The notes: a model not told the origin generated them from the sequence alone. DNA of 64,000 nucleotides from Saccharofermentans sp. (GCA_024688685.1 JAILDX010000032.1:1-64000), one strand, 5' to 3'; counted from the stretch's first letter, positions 9,002 through 18,439 are shown. Numbers and translations are program-made.

Positions 9002-10080
9002 ATAAATACTGGAATAAAAAGATAAATCAGGCCACACCTTATGTGGCAGGCGAGCAGCCGAGGCCCGGACAGAAGGTAATCAAGCTCAACACGAATGAGA
9101 ATCCTTACCCGCCGTCACCGAAGGTCGCTGAAGCGCTGAGATCATTCGATACAGCAGATCTCAGGCTCTACCCGAACACCAACTCCGACATTGTGCGTGA
9201 TGCCGTTGCTGCAGTTTATGGAATTGAGCGCAAAAATGTCTTCGTCGGCAACGGTTCCGACGAGGTGCTGGCTCTCTGCTGGCAGACCTTTTTCGAAAAG
9301 GAATACAACACAGGGAAGTCCGTCCTGACCCCCGAGGTCAGCTACAGCTTCTACCCCGTGTATTCCTCATTCTATGATGTCAGGTGTGAGCAGGTACCGC
9401 TCCGTGAAGAGTGGAGGATCGAGCCCGGGGATTACTGCGGCAAGGACTGCTGCGGCATTGCGATCGCTAACCCCAACGCGCCTACCGGAAGACTTCTGTC
9501 GATCGATGAGATCCGCATGATCCTCGACGCAAATCCCGATGTGCCCGTTCTGATAGATGAGGCATATGCTGATTTCGCAGAAGGGTATAAAACGGCAGCA
9601 TCGCTTATCAGTGAGTACAAGAATCTGATCGTCGTAATGACACTCTCAAAGTCCTACAGTCTCGCAGGTATAAGAATGGGTTTCGCGATGGGAGATGAGG
9701 AGCTTATCACAGGTCTTACGATGGCAAGGGATTCGTTTAACTCATATCCCGGCGACAGGGTTGCGCAGAAGGTTGCGGAGACAGCTCTCCTCGACAGGGA
9801 CTATTGGGAGAAAACAAGACAGGCAATAATCGCTACACGCAGATGGGTAACGGATGAACTGAGAGGACTTGGTTTTACTCTTACCGATTCACACGCAAAC
9901 TTCGTCTGGGCAAAGCCGCCGAAGAAAATTGACGCACAAACGTTATACAACTGCCTTAAAGCAAAAGGTATACTAATAAGGTATTTCAGTAATCCTAAAA
10001 TCAGTGATCACTTAAGGATCACGATCGGAACCGACGAAGAGATGAAGGCGCTCATTGATGCGATAAGAGAGGAAATTTGA
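8998..10080 (+). CDS. hisC: Histidinol-phosphate aminotransferase
   Basis: PLP-dependent class I/II aminotransferase of 360 aa converting imidazole-acetol phosphate to histidinol phosphate. Shows KLNTNENPYPPSP, NGSDEVL, ANPNAPTGRLL, the cofactor Asp-Tyr in LIDEAYADF and the Schiff-base lysine in TLSKSYSLAGIRMG. ATG overlaps the hisD stop (ATGA). Its place inside the his operon supports HisC over other aminotransferases. Confidence 0.95.
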   Translation: MNKYWNKKINQATPYVAGEQPRPGQKVIKLNTNENPYPPSPKVAEALRSFDTADLRLYPNTNSDIVRDAVAAVYGIERKNVFVGNGSDEVLALCWQTFFEKEYNTGKSVLTPEVSYSFYPVYSSFYDVRCEQVPLREEWRIEPGDYCGKDCCGIAIANPNAPTGRLLSIDEIRMILDANPDVPVLIDEAYADFAEGYKTAASLISEYKNLIVVMTLSKSYSLAGIRMGFAMGDEELITGLTMARDSFNSYPGDRVAQKVAETALLDRDYWEKTRQAIIATRRWVTDELRGLGFTLTDSHANFVWAKPPKKIDAQTLYNCLKAKGILIRYFSNPKISDHLRITIGTDEEMKALIDAIREEI

Positions 10081-10081
10081 T

Positions 10082-10672
10082 ATGGCAAGGATCGGAGAGA
10101 TTAAGAGAACAACCAAAGAGACTGATATCAGTATCTGGATCGATCTTGACGGCAAGGGCGAGAGCACAATTGATACAGGCATTGGATTCTTTGATCACAT
10201 GCTCACAGCTCTGTCAAAGCACTCCGGCATCGACATGAAGATCTCATGCAAGGGCGACCTTGAGGTTGACGCACATCACTCTGTTGAGGACGTCGGCATC
10301 GCGCTGGGCAAGGCTTTTGACCAGGCGCTGGGCGACAAGAAGGGCATTACCAGATTCGCTTCTGCCGCTATTCCTCTTGATGAAGCATTATCAAGAGCTG
10401 TAGTTGATATTTCCGGAAGAGGTTTCATTGTCTTTGATGCGGAATTCGCAGGCGATATGTGCGGAACTATGGATACACAGCTTTTCGAGGAATTCTTCAG
10501 GAGTTTTGCATATAACGCTAATATAACACTCCATGTTCAGAACCTTTACGGAACAAATGACCACCACAAGGCAGAGTCCATGTTCAAGGCAACAGCCAGG
10601 GCTTTGAGGCAGGCAGTAAGCATTGACGAGAGATTTGCAGGCCAGGTCGTATCAACTAAGGGAGTTCTGTGA
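10082..10672 (+). CDS. hisB: Imidazoleglycerol-phosphate dehydratase
   Basis: Monofunctional IGPD, 196 aa, dehydrating imidazole glycerol phosphate. Family motifs: TGIGFFDHMLTALSKHSG, DAHHSVEDVGIALG and YGTNDHHKAESMFKA, giving the His-rich manganese sites. It lacks the HAD phosphatase domain fused to HisB in enterobacteria, so histidinol-phosphate phosphatase must come from another gene; none is seen in this window. Confidence 0.97.
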   Translation: MARIGEIKRTTKETDISIWIDLDGKGESTIDTGIGFFDHMLTALSKHSGIDMKISCKGDLEVDAHHSVEDVGIALGKAFDQALGDKKGITRFASAAIPLDEALSRAVVDISGRGFIVFDAEFAGDMCGTMDTQLFEEFFRSFAYNANITLHVQNLYGTNDHHKAESMFKATARALRQAVSIDERFAGQVVSTKGVL

Positions 10673-12315
10673 TCACAAGTAAGACAAAGTTCGACAGGAT
10701 CCTGTCGATACTCTTTCCATTTGTATTTATCCTGCTGACAGCAGTTCTGCTGTGGAAGTGCCGGTATGGCTTCCCGTATGAGGAGTCGTTTTATGCCGTT
10801 ACGGCATACCGTTTCGCGACGGGGGATCTTCCGCTCATACATGAGTGGCATCTGTCCCAGTTGTGTTTCATTTATCTGGCGCCGGCGGTCGGAGGTTTTC
10901 TGAAGGCTGCGGGCGGAACGGAAGGCATATTCCTTTTCCTGAGAATTCTGTACACGGTAACGTGGGCGCTGTTTGCTCTGTTTACATGGTTCAGGCTCAG
11001 GAAGATATCAAATACCGGGGCGGTTGCTGTATCACTTGCGGTTCTGATGTACGCTCCCGCAGGCCAGATGGCTATCTGTTACAACACTGTGGGTGTCATG
11101 ATGCTCCTGATGTCGTGCGTAATAGTGATCACGGCAGAGAGATTCAGAAAGGCCCAGTTCGTTATAGCAGGAATACTCTATGCGGTTGCGGTTACATGCT
11201 GCCCTTATCTCGCTGTCCTGTTCATCGCGTGTGTTGTCTTCGCGGTAAGGGAAGTGGTCAGAAGGAAAGAGAAGGAATGGCTTTTCTTCGTGCCTGGGGT
11301 AATGGTAATGTTTGCTTTGTCCCTGATATTTTTCCTCACGAGGGCACACATCGGGAAATACCTCGAAATACTTCCGAAGATCCTAAACGACAGTGAACAC
11401 CAGGGAAGCTTTATCGGAAAGGCAGGGGACTATTTCCTTGCAGTGATCCAGTCGACGATACCGACGGCAATAATCCTTGTCATGGCTGCGGGAACTGCCG
11501 CATACTGCGGGTATAAGAAGAGTGAGAAGTCAAAGACCGCAGGGTTTGTTATCACATGCGTGCTGACTATGCTGCTCTTCCTGTCTTTCAAGATACAGAA
11601 CAATCTTATCAACTATTACATGTTCATTCCGGCAGTGCTCGGGATCATCTCGCTTATCTGTCTGAATGATGAACTGAATAAAAAACTGTTCATCTTTATG
11701 TGGGTGCCGGGCGTAGTTTATTCCCTGTGTCTTCATATGTCGTCGAACATGAGGTTTGTTGCCATATCGACAGCGATGACGGTTGCTTCTGCCGCATCGA
11801 TCATCATGGCAGCAAGGTACGCTGAGGCAATAAAGCAGGGGAAGGCGGGTATTATTGCCCTTGCGGCTGTGATGATCCTGACTTTCGGATGTATTGCCGA
11901 GCGGAGGATAGTCTATGTGTTTGGAGATAATAACTTTATCTATGATACCGAATACATAGACCATGGAGCTGCAAAAGGTCTCTATGTCACACCTGAATGG
12001 AAAGAGATATACGACAGCAAGTGCGCCGACATCGCTCCCGTTAAGGACAGCAGCAGGGAAAGAAAGGTCTTTATCCTTTCATCAGAGATATGGTTATACC
12101 TTGAGGTGGATAAGGAGATCGCGGCCCCGACAACATGGACATCCGTCCTGTCTCCCGGACTTCTCGATGACTATTACGGCACGCATCCTGACAGACGTCC
12201 CGATGTGATATACCTTGACGGAACCTATTCAGGCCTCGCCGATCAGTTCAAACTTCAGTATTATGACGGAGAAAAGACTTCAGAAGACGCATATATTCTA
12301 TATCCCGCTTCTTGA
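10669..12315 (+). CDS. Polytopic membrane protein, GT-C glycosyltransferase-like
   Basis: 548 aa with roughly 11-12 hydrophobic helices. The first extracytoplasmic loop reads YEESFYAVTAYRFATGDLPL, similar in kind to the acidic D/E loop with conserved 'GD.P' of GT-C/ArnT-PMT-type glycosyltransferases that use polyprenyl-phosphate sugars. The C-terminal 110 residues are soluble. It starts with GTG overlapping the hisB stop, so it is translationally coupled to histidine genes although no link to histidine is evident. It separates hisB from purC. The GT-C call is by motif only; it could be another membrane-protein family. Confidence 0.5.
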   Translation: MITSKTKFDRILSILFPFVFILLTAVLLWKCRYGFPYEESFYAVTAYRFATGDLPLIHEWHLSQLCFIYLAPAVGGFLKAAGGTEGIFLFLRILYTVTWALFALFTWFRLRKISNTGAVAVSLAVLMYAPAGQMAICYNTVGVMMLLMSCVIVITAERFRKAQFVIAGILYAVAVTCCPYLAVLFIACVVFAVREVVRRKEKEWLFFVPGVMVMFALSLIFFLTRAHIGKYLEILPKILNDSEHQGSFIGKAGDYFLAVIQSTIPTAIILVMAAGTAAYCGYKKSEKSKTAGFVITCVLTMLLFLSFKIQNNLINYYMFIPAVLGIISLICLNDELNKKLFIFMWVPGVVYSLCLHMSSNMRFVAISTAMTVASAASIIMAARYAEAIKQGKAGIIALAAVMILTFGCIAERRIVYVFGDNNFIYDTEYIDHGAAKGLYVTPEWKEIYDSKCADIAPVKDSSRERKVFILSSEIWLYLEVDKEIAAPTTWTSVLSPGLLDDYYGTHPDRRPDVIYLDGTYSGLADQFKLQYYDGEKTSEDAYILYPAS

Positions 12316-12380
12316 TTTAATCATTCATATTGTGGATAATTGCTTTGTTGAAAATCATTCCCTAAGGAGGAAAAGATAAT

Positions 12381-13265
12381 ATGTTGATCAAAGACACAGA
12401 TTTCATTGATATGCCGGTGTTTATCAAGGGCAAGGTTCGTAATGTTTACGATCTCGGAGATTCCCTTCTCATGATTGTTACTGACAGGATCTCAGCTTTT
12501 GACGTCGTTTTCGACGAGCTCATACCTGATAAGGGCAAGGTTTTATCATCGATCTCGGCTTTCTGGTTTGATTTCACAAAGGACATCATTCCCAACCATG
12601 TTATCACCACTGATCCTAAGGAATATCCCATGGGACTCGATAAGTACGAAGAGGAACTCAAGGGCAGATCAATGCTCGTCAAGAAGGTTAAGATGCTTCC
12701 CGCAGAGTGCATCGTCAGAGGATACCTCGAGGGTTCCGCTCTGAAGGAATACAAGAAGTCCGGCACTGTAGGCGGCATCAAGATGCCTGAGGGCATGCGT
12801 CAGGGAGACAAGCTCCCTGAACCTCTGTTCACACCTTCCACAAAGGAAGAAGAGGGACACGATATCAACATTACATACGAGCAGCTTATCGAGAAACTTG
12901 GCGAAGAGGATGCAAAGGCTTTGAGAGATGCTTCGATCGCACTCTACAACAAGGTATCCGAATATGCCCTTACAAAGGGACTCATCCTTGCTGATACAAA
13001 GTTTGAGTTCGGTAAGATCGACGGCAAGCTCGTCGTTGCTGATGAGATGTTCACACCTGACTCTTCAAGATTCTGGGATCTCGCTGATTATGAGCCCGGA
13101 AGAGCACAGAAGAGCTTTGACAAGCAGTATTTAAGAGAATGGCTCGAGACACTCGACTGGGACAAGACATATCCCGCTCCCACGCTCCCCGAGGAGATAA
13201 TTAACAAGACGGCTGAGAAGTACCGTGAGTGCTATTCCCGTCTTACAGGAAAGGAAATCGTATAG
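12381..13265 (+). CDS. purC: Phosphoribosylaminoimidazole-succinocarboxamide synthase
   Basis: SAICAR synthetase of purine synthesis: CAIR plus aspartate plus ATP gives SAICAR. 294 aa, the longer form. Motifs: GKVRNVYDLGDSLLMIVTDRISAFDV at the start (ATP site), ECIVRGYLEGSALKEY and LADTKFEFGK, DEMFTPDSSRFW. AAGGAGG lies 10 nt upstream of the ATG. It sits between hisB and hisH without other pur genes. SAICAR is converted to AICAR, which is also the by-product of HisF/HisH, so a metabolic link is plausible. Confidence 0.96.
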   Translation: MLIKDTDFIDMPVFIKGKVRNVYDLGDSLLMIVTDRISAFDVVFDELIPDKGKVLSSISAFWFDFTKDIIPNHVITTDPKEYPMGLDKYEEELKGRSMLVKKVKMLPAECIVRGYLEGSALKEYKKSGTVGGIKMPEGMRQGDKLPEPLFTPSTKEEEGHDINITYEQLIEKLGEEDAKALRDASIALYNKVSEYALTKGLILADTKFEFGKIDGKLVVADEMFTPDSSRFWDLADYEPGRAQKSFDKQYLREWLETLDWDKTYPAPTLPEEIINKTAEKYRECYSRLTGKEIV

Positions 13266-13892
13266 TTGATCGCGATCATTGATTACAAAATGGGTAACCT
13301 GGCATCCGTCAAAAAAGCTTTGGCGGCGCTTGCGTTTGATGCGATCATTACGTCTGATCCCGAGGTAATAAAAAACGCGGACGGAGTGATCCTTCCCGGA
13401 GTCGGAGCTTTTGCTCCTGCAATGGCTAACCTGAGGGAAGCCGGACTTATCGATGCCATTAAGGATTATGCAGCTTCAGGCAGACCGTTTCTCGGCATCT
13501 GTCTCGGCATGCAGCTCCTTTTCGACGGATCGGAAGAGGGAATGACAGACGGAAAGATGGTCGAAGGACTCGGCATCATTCCCGGCAAGGTTCTTAAGTT
13601 CCCTTCATCAGAGACAACTGACAAAGGTCTCAAAGTACCGCAGATGGGATGGAACGACCTTAAGGATGTTAATGGAAGTCTTCTAAGCGAAGGCGATTAC
13701 GTCTATTTTGTACACTCCTTCTACTGCGATCCCGATGATGAGAACGTGGCTGCGGCAAAGGCAGAATACGGTATCAGATACTGCTGCTCCATTGAGAAAG
13801 ACAATATCTTTGCGACTCAGTTCCACCCGGAGAAGAGCGGCGAGGTCGGTCTGGCAATTTTGTCGAAGTTTGCGAGGAGGACAAAGGCATGA
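13266..13892 (+). CDS. hisH: Imidazole glycerol phosphate synthase, glutaminase subunit
   Basis: Class I glutamine amidotransferase (208 aa) that feeds ammonia to HisF. Triad visible: nucleophile cysteine in PFLGICLGMQLLF, and histidine with glutamate in ATQFHPEKSGEVG. DYKMGNLASVKKAL marks the N-terminus. Starts with TTG directly after the purC stop codon. Partner HisF is the N-terminal half of a fusion two genes downstream. Confidence 0.96.
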   Translation: MIAIIDYKMGNLASVKKALAALAFDAIITSDPEVIKNADGVILPGVGAFAPAMANLREAGLIDAIKDYAASGRPFLGICLGMQLLFDGSEEGMTDGKMVEGLGIIPGKVLKFPSSETTDKGLKVPQMGWNDLKDVNGSLLSEGDYVYFVHSFYCDPDDENVAAAKAEYGIRYCCSIEKDNIFATQFHPEKSGEVGLAILSKFARRTKA

Positions 13893-14602
13893 TCATACTT
13901 CCGGCAATAGACCTTCTGGGAGGACGTTGTGTACGCCTCAAGCAGGGCAGATATGATGACGTGACAGTCTATAATGAGGACCCGCTCGCCCAGGCTTTTG
14001 AGTTTAAGAAAGCCGGGGCTGAATGGATACATATAGTTGACCTCGACGCGGCAAAATCAGGTGTTCCCACTAACCATGAGATCATCAAGGATATCGCCGT
14101 TAAGGCAGGCCTTAAAGTTGATACAGGCGGAGGTATCCGCAATATGGATACGCTGACAAGCCTTATTGAAGAATACGGAGTATCAAGATGCGTTCTCGGC
14201 ACTTCAGCTATCAAGGACCGCCCTTTTACAGAGGCGGCACTTGCAAGATATGGTGAGAAGATCGCCATCGGAATCGATGCAAAGGGCGGAGAGGTTGCTG
14301 TTGACGGATGGACTTCCGGAAGCGGTGTCAGGGCTGTTGACTTTGCACTTACGATGAAGGATCTCGGTGCAACAACAGTTATCTTTACGGATATCGCAAG
14401 AGACGGAATGCTTACAGGTCCTGCTTTTGATGCAACTAAAGAGATGGTGGAGAAGACAGGTCTTGATATCATCGCATCAGGCGGTATCGGTTCTGATGAG
14501 GATATATTCCGCATAAAGGAAAGCGGAGCGGCAGGCGTTATTGTCGGCAAGGCATACTACGAGGGAAGGGTGGATCTGAAGAAATGCTTACAAAACGTAT
14601 AA
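13889..14602 (+). CDS. hisA: ProFAR isomerase
   Basis: Beta-alpha barrel isomerase (237 aa) converting ProFAR to PRFAR by an Amadori rearrangement. Motifs: [19 protein letters not shown] with the catalytic aspartate, VDTGGGIRN, and [13 protein letters not shown] with the second aspartate. ATG overlaps the hisH stop by 4 nt, and its 3' end overlaps the next gene by 19 nt. Confidence 0.96.
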   Translation: MIILPAIDLLGGRCVRLKQGRYDDVTVYNEDPLAQAFEFKKAGAEWIHIVDLDAAKSGVPTNHEIIKDIAVKAGLKVDTGGGIRNMDTLTSLIEEYGVSRCVLGTSAIKDRPFTEAALARYGEKIAIGIDAKGGEVAVDGWTSGSGVRAVDFALTMKDLGATTVIFTDIARDGMLTGPAFDATKEMVEKTGLDIIASGGIGSDEDIFRIKESGAAGVIVGKAYYEGRVDLKKCLQNV

Positions 14603-15705
14603 TACCCTGCCTCGATATAAAGGACGGCAGAGTCGTTAAGGGTGTAAACTTTGTATCCTTAAGGGATGCCGGCGATCCTGTCGAGTGTGCAAAGCAGTAT
14701 AACATGGCAGGTGCCGACGAGCTTGTTTTCCTTGACATTACGGCGACGCTGGAAGCAAGAGACACTGTTGTCGATCTTGCAAGGAGAGTTGCGGATGAGG
14801 TCTTTATCCCGTTTACGATCGGAGGCGGAATAAGAACGACACAGGATATCAGGGACATCCTTAACGCAGGCGCTGACAAGGTATCGCTCAATTCGGCGGC
14901 AGTAAAGAATCCGCAGTTCGTAAAGGAAGCATCCGAGATGTTCGGTGCCCAGTGCATAGTTGTTGCAATAGATGTTAAGTCCAGGGAAGACAGGAGCAAG
15001 TTCCCGTCCGGATACGAAGTTGTAATAGCCGGCGGAACGAAGCCTACAGGCATAGATGCTCTGTGGTGGGCGAAGGAAGTCGTCAGGCTCGGCGCGGGCG
15101 AGATCCTTCTCACTTCAATGGATAAGGACGGAACAAAGAGCGGCTTTGACAACGGCATCACAAGCCTGATCGCCGATAATGTCAATGTTCCTGTCATCGC
15201 TTCAGGCGGAGCGGGAAGCATGGATGATTTTTACGACGGCATCGTGGACGGCAAGGCGGATGCGGTTCTTGCGGCCAGCCTGTTCCATTTCGGTGAGATA
15301 GCGATAAGCGATCTCAAGGAATACCTGTCGGAAAGAGGGATCCCCGTAAGGAAGATCTCTGATGAACTCAATATGTGGGCTCACATGAAGAAGAACTCTG
15401 ACGGTCTTGTTCCTGCGATCTGTCAGGACTATGAGAACGGAGAGGTCCTCATGATGGCGTATATGAATTATGAGGCTTTTGATCTGACGTGCAGGACCGG
15501 CTACATGCACTATTTCTCAAGATCAAGGGGAACGCTCTGGAAGAAGGGCGAGACATCCGGACATTTCCAAAGGGTCGTCGAGTCCTATATCGACTGCGAT
15601 AACGATACGCTCCTGTATAAGATCGACCAGACCGGAGCGGCATGCCACACAGGCAACAGGACATGTTTTTACAGAAAGATAAATGATTGGAAGGAGAATA
15701 TATAA
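14584..15705 (+). CDS. hisFI: HisF-HisI fusion: IGP synthase cyclase / phosphoribosyl-AMP cyclohydrolase
   Basis: 373 aa in one reading frame. Residues 1-256 are His[16 protein letters not shown] and VVAIDVKSR carry the two catalytic aspartates, and the domain ends with the usual [11 protein letters not shown]. Residues about 265-373 are His[46 protein letters not shown] and the metal-binding cysteine region [12 protein letters not shown]. HisI is usually separate or fused to HisE; here HisE is a separate gene downstream. There is no stop or restart between the halves. Overlaps hisA by 19 nt. Confidence 0.95.
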   Translation: MLTKRIIPCLDIKDGRVVKGVNFVSLRDAGDPVECAKQYNMAGADELVFLDITATLEARDTVVDLARRVADEVFIPFTIGGGIRTTQDIRDILNAGADKVSLNSAAVKNPQFVKEASEMFGAQCIVVAIDVKSREDRSKFPSGYEVVIAGGTKPTGIDALWWAKEVVRLGAGEILLTSMDKDGTKSGFDNGITSLIADNVNVPVIASGGAGSMDDFYDGIVDGKADAVLAASLFHFGEIAISDLKEYLSERGIPVRKISDELNMWAHMKKNSDGLVPAICQDYENGEVLMMAYMNYEAFDLTCRTGYMHYFSRSRGTLWKKGETSGHFQRVVESYIDCDNDTLLYKIDQTGAACHTGNRTCFYRKINDWKENI

Positions 15706-15983
15706 TGGATACTTTGAATGAACTGTATTCAGTTATCCTTGACCGCAAGGCAAACCCGACAGAGGGATCATACACGAATTACCTTCTTGAGAAGGGAACA
15801 GAGAAGATCGCCAAGAAAGTCGGAGAAGAGGCTGTTGAGACTGCCATCGCCGCAGCGAAACAGGACAGACAGGAGATCATCGGTGAGATCGCTGATGTTA
15901 TCTACCACATACTCGTTCTTATGGCAGATCAGAATATTTCTATTGAAGACGTTGAGGCAGAATTGAAATCAAGGAGAAGTTAA
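15705..15983 (+). CDS. hisE: Phosphoribosyl-ATP pyrophosphatase
   Basis: MazG-like all-alpha pyrophosphohydrolase, 92 aa, hydrolysing PR-ATP to PR-AMP, which HisI then uses. The block KKVGEEAVETAIAAAK and EIADVIYHILVLM contains the acidic metal ligands. ATG at 15705 overlaps the hisFI stop (TAATG) and has GGAG 10 nt upstream. A longer reading from TTG 15687 would add six residues and is less likely. Last gene of the his operon. Confidence 0.95.
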   Translation: MDTLNELYSVILDRKANPTEGSYTNYLLEKGTEKIAKKVGEEAVETAIAAAKQDRQEIIGEIADVIYHILVLMADQNISIEDVEAELKSRRS

Positions 15984-15991
15984 GGTTTTTG

Positions 15992-16020
15992 TTGACTTAA
16001 CTATACACCTGTGATACAAT
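15992..16020 (+). promoter_or_regulatory. Promoter for rpmG-secE-nusG-rplKA
   Basis: TTGACT, a 17-nt spacer and TACAAT lie 8 nt after the hisE stop. It would start the translation/secretion operon about 85 nt before rpmG. No terminator is visible between hisE and this promoter. Confidence 0.8.
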
Positions 16021-16110
16021 TTCCAAGCTAAAACCCGCTGAGGTTCTTTTTTTATTGCGCCAAAAAAACGGGAAAGCGGTAAAAAAAGATATTATTTGGA
16101 GGTACCGACC

Positions 16111-16275
16111 ATGGCAAAGGCTAGCGCACGTGATAAGCTGACACTTGCATGTACAGAGTGCAAGCAGAGGAACTATCAGACATATAAGAATAAGAAGAAC
16201 GATACTGAGAGACTTGAGCTCAAGAAGTATTGTCCTTTCTGCCGCAAGCACACAGTTCACAAAGAGACAAAGTAA
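16111..16275 (+). CDS. rpmG: 50S ribosomal protein L33
   Basis: 54-aa L33 with two zinc knuckles, CTEC and CPFC, so it is the zinc-containing form. The ending [16 protein letters not shown] is typical. TTGGAGG lies about 10 nt before the ATG. rpmG-secE-nusG is the standard order in Bacillota. A zinc-free paralogue may exist elsewhere. Confidence 0.96.
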   Translation: MAKASARDKLTLACTECKQRNYQTYKNKKNDTERLELKKYCPFCRKHTVHKETK

Positions 16276-16299
16276 TCGCAGTTTAAGAAGGATAACAGG

Positions 16300-16635
16300 A
16301 TGGCTGGCAATAGTAAAGGTAACATCTTCAAGCGTTTCGGCAAGGGCGTTAAGGATGTAATAGCTGAGCTTAAGAAGGTCGTATGGCCTACAAAGGAGAA
16401 GCTTGTTAATACATCTGCAGTAGTTTTACTTGTCATCGTATTTTTTGCGATCTTCCTTACAATGATCGGTTCAGGCGGCAGATGGCTTCTCGATAAGATC
16501 GGTTTCTATGACACCGTTGAGACAACTGCTGTAACGACTCTTGAAGAGACAGCAGCAACAACTACGACGGCAGCAGAGACGACTGAGGCAACCACTGAGT
16601 CTGCAGAAGAATCTGTAACAGAATCAGAAGGTTAA
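16300..16635 (+). CDS. secE: Preprotein translocase subunit SecE with Thr/Glu-rich tail
   Basis: SecE clamps SecY in the translocon. The conserved core is residues 1-70: the amphipathic helix with ELKKVVWPTKEKLVN followed by a single membrane helix (about 42-64). After the helix there is an unusual extension of about 40 residues made almost only of Thr, Glu, Ala and Ser (ETTAVTTLEETAATTTT). Single-helix SecE is normally about 60 aa and ends just after the helix. By topology the tail would lie outside the membrane. Confidence 0.95.
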   Translation: MAGNSKGNIFKRFGKGVKDVIAELKKVVWPTKEKLVNTSAVVLLVIVFFAIFLTMIGSGGRWLLDKIGFYDTVETTAVTTLEETAATTTTAAETTEATTESAEESVTESEG

Positions 16636-16653
16636 GGCATAAAGGAGTAGATA

Positions 16654-17217
16654 ATGGCTGGAGATAATGGTCAGGAAAGAGAAGCTCGCTGGTATGTAAT
16701 CCATACATACTCGGGATATGAGAAGTCCGTTAAGGACACTATCTCAAAGTATCAGGCTAACGGCGCACTTGGCAACAGGATCGCTGAGGTCTGGGTTCCC
16801 GAAGAGAAGTATGTTGAGGTCAAGGACGGTGTCCGTAAGGAAAAGACCCGCAACAAGTTCCCCGGATATGTACTCCTTAAGCTCGTTTTCGGATATGACG
16901 AGAAGGAAGATAAGAGCCTTTGGTATACGATCAGGAATGTCAGAGGTGTTACAGGATTTGTAGGCCCTGACCCGAACAAGCCGTTGCCTCTTACAGACAG
17001 TGATCTTGTTTCGATGGGTATCGAGACTGACTGGAAGCCTGAAGTTGATTACGAAGTAGGCGATCAGGTCAGGATCATCAGCGGTGCATTCGCTGACTTC
17101 AAGGGTAAGGTCATTCTCATGGATAATGAGAAAGAGCAGGTAACGATCGAGGTTGAGATCTTCGGAAGAACAACTCCGACAACAGTCAACTTCACACAGG
17201 TTCAGAGAATACTCTGA
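16654..17217 (+). CDS. nusG: Transcription termination/antitermination factor NusG
   Basis: 187 aa. NGN domain from ARWYVIHTYSGYEKSV to about residue 120, with NKFPGYVLLKL and VRGVTGFVG. The C-terminal KOW domain starts at VGDQVRIISGAFADFKGKV. Binds RNA polymerase clamp and affects pausing, Rho action and ribosome coupling. AAGGAG precedes the ATG. Follows secE by 18 nt. Confidence 0.97.
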   Translation: MAGDNGQEREARWYVIHTYSGYEKSVKDTISKYQANGALGNRIAEVWVPEEKYVEVKDGVRKEKTRNKFPGYVLLKLVFGYDEKEDKSLWYTIRNVRGVTGFVGPDPNKPLPLTDSDLVSMGIETDWKPEVDYEVGDQVRIISGAFADFKGKVILMDNEKEQVTIEVEIFGRTTPTTVNFTQVQRIL

Positions 17218-17222
17218 TAAAT

Positions 17223-17250
17223 CGTCTCAAACAGCGGATAACCGCTTGAG
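17223..17250 (+). promoter_or_regulatory. Hairpin in the rplK leader
   Basis: The region between nusG and rplK folds as TCTCAA / TTGAGA and GCGG / CCGC around an ATAA loop, with a 3-nt bulge on the left. No T run follows, so it is not a terminator. Ribosomal protein L1 represses rplK-rplA mRNA in other bacteria through a leader structure here; that role is an inference from position. Confidence 0.4.
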
Positions 17251-17278
17251 AATATAAATTAAATGGGAGGTGGCCAGT

Positions 17279-17704
17279 ATGGCTAAGAAAATTGCAGGTT
17301 ATGTAAAACTTCAGATCCCTGCAGGCAAAGCAACACCAGCGCCGCCGGTAGGACCAGCTCTCGGACAGCATGGTATTAATATCCAGCAGTTCGTTAAAGA
17401 GTTTAATGAGAGAACAGCAAAGGATGCAGGTCTCATAATCCCTGTAGTTATTACAGTTTATGCAGACAGAACATTCTCTTTCATTACAAAGACTCCTCCG
17501 GTACCTGTTTTGCTTAAGAAAGCAGCAAAGATCGAGAAGGGTTCCGGTAAGCCTAATGTACAGAAGGTAGCAACAGTTACATGGGATGATTGCAGAAAGA
17601 TCGCTGAGATCAAGATGCCCGATGTAAATGCTGCAGATGTAGAGGCTTGCGCAAGAATGGTAGCAGGCACAGCCCGTTCAATGGGTATTGTTGTCAAGGA
17701 CTGA
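17279..17704 (+). CDS. rplK: 50S ribosomal protein L11
   Basis: 141 aa, the usual length when read from ATG 17279 (GGGAGG 8 nt upstream); an in-frame GTG at 17270 lies inside the binding site and is rejected. Motifs: [21 protein letters not shown] at the N-terminus and the RNA-binding C-terminal domain ending in [10 protein letters not shown]. Part of the L7/L12 stalk base, site of factor and RelA action. Confidence 0.97.
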   Translation: MAKKIAGYVKLQIPAGKATPAPPVGPALGQHGINIQQFVKEFNERTAKDAGLIIPVVITVYADRTFSFITKTPPVPVLLKKAAKIEKGSGKPNVQKVATVTWDDCRKIAEIKMPDVNAADVEACARMVAGTARSMGIVVKD

Positions 17705-17722
17705 TAAGGAAAGGAGATTCGT

Positions 17723-18415
17723 ATGAAGTCAGGTAAGAGATATGACAATCTTGCTAAGCTTGTTGATAGAGCAACGATCTACGATCCTTCTGAGGCAGTT
17801 CGTCTTGTTCAGGAGACAGGTAAGGCAAAGTTCGATGAGACAGTAGAGCTCCACGTTCGTCTTGGTGTTGACTCACGTCACGCAGACCAGCAGGTAAGAG
17901 GTGCAGTAGTACTTCCCCACGGTACAGGCCGTACAAAGAGAGTTCTCGTTATTGCAAAGGGTCCCAAGGCTGATGAGGCTAAGGAAGCCGGTGCAGATTA
18001 CGTAGGTGATGACGATATGATCGATAAGATCCAGAAGGAAAACTGGTTCGAGTTCGATGTTCTTATCGCTACACCTGATATGATGGGTAAGCTTGGTCGT
18101 CTTGGTAAGGTTCTTGGTCCTAAGGGCCTCATGCCTAACCCTAAGTCCGGTACAGTCACAATGGATATCACAAAGGCTGTTAACGACGTTAAGGCTGGTA
18201 AGATCGAGTACAGACTTGATAAGTCAAACATCATCCACTGCCCGATCGGAAAGGTTTCTTTCGGTCAGGAGAAGCTTGAGGAGAACCTCAAGGTTATCAT
18301 GGAGGCTATCATTAAGGCAAAGCCTGCAGCAGCAAAGGGTCAGTACATCAAGAGCTGCTCCATCGCTTCCACAATGGGCCCCGGCATCAAGGTTAACGCA
18401 GCTAAGTTCGGCTGA
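17723..18415 (+). CDS. rplA: 50S ribosomal protein L1
   Basis: 230 aa L1, forming the mobile L1 stalk at the E site and acting as a translational repressor of its own mRNA. Blocks: [40 protein letters not shown] and [15 protein letters not shown] ending. AAGGAG site before the ATG. Follows rplK by 18 nt. Confidence 0.97.
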   Translation: MKSGKRYDNLAKLVDRATIYDPSEAVRLVQETGKAKFDETVELHVRLGVDSRHADQQVRGAVVLPHGTGRTKRVLVIAKGPKADEAKEAGADYVGDDDMIDKIQKENWFEFDVLIATPDMMGKLGRLGKVLGPKGLMPNPKSGTVTMDITKAVNDVKAGKIEYRLDKSNIIHCPIGKVSFGQEKLEENLKVIMEAIIKAKPAAAKGQYIKSCSIASTMGPGIKVNAAKFG

Positions 18416-18439
18416 TCCTTGATCAACTACAATTAAATA

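Noticed and set aside
14538..15221. 227-aa minus-strand frame over hisF
   Set aside because: Shadow of the hisF coding sequence; composition Ser/Pro/Thr-rich as expected for an antisense frame.
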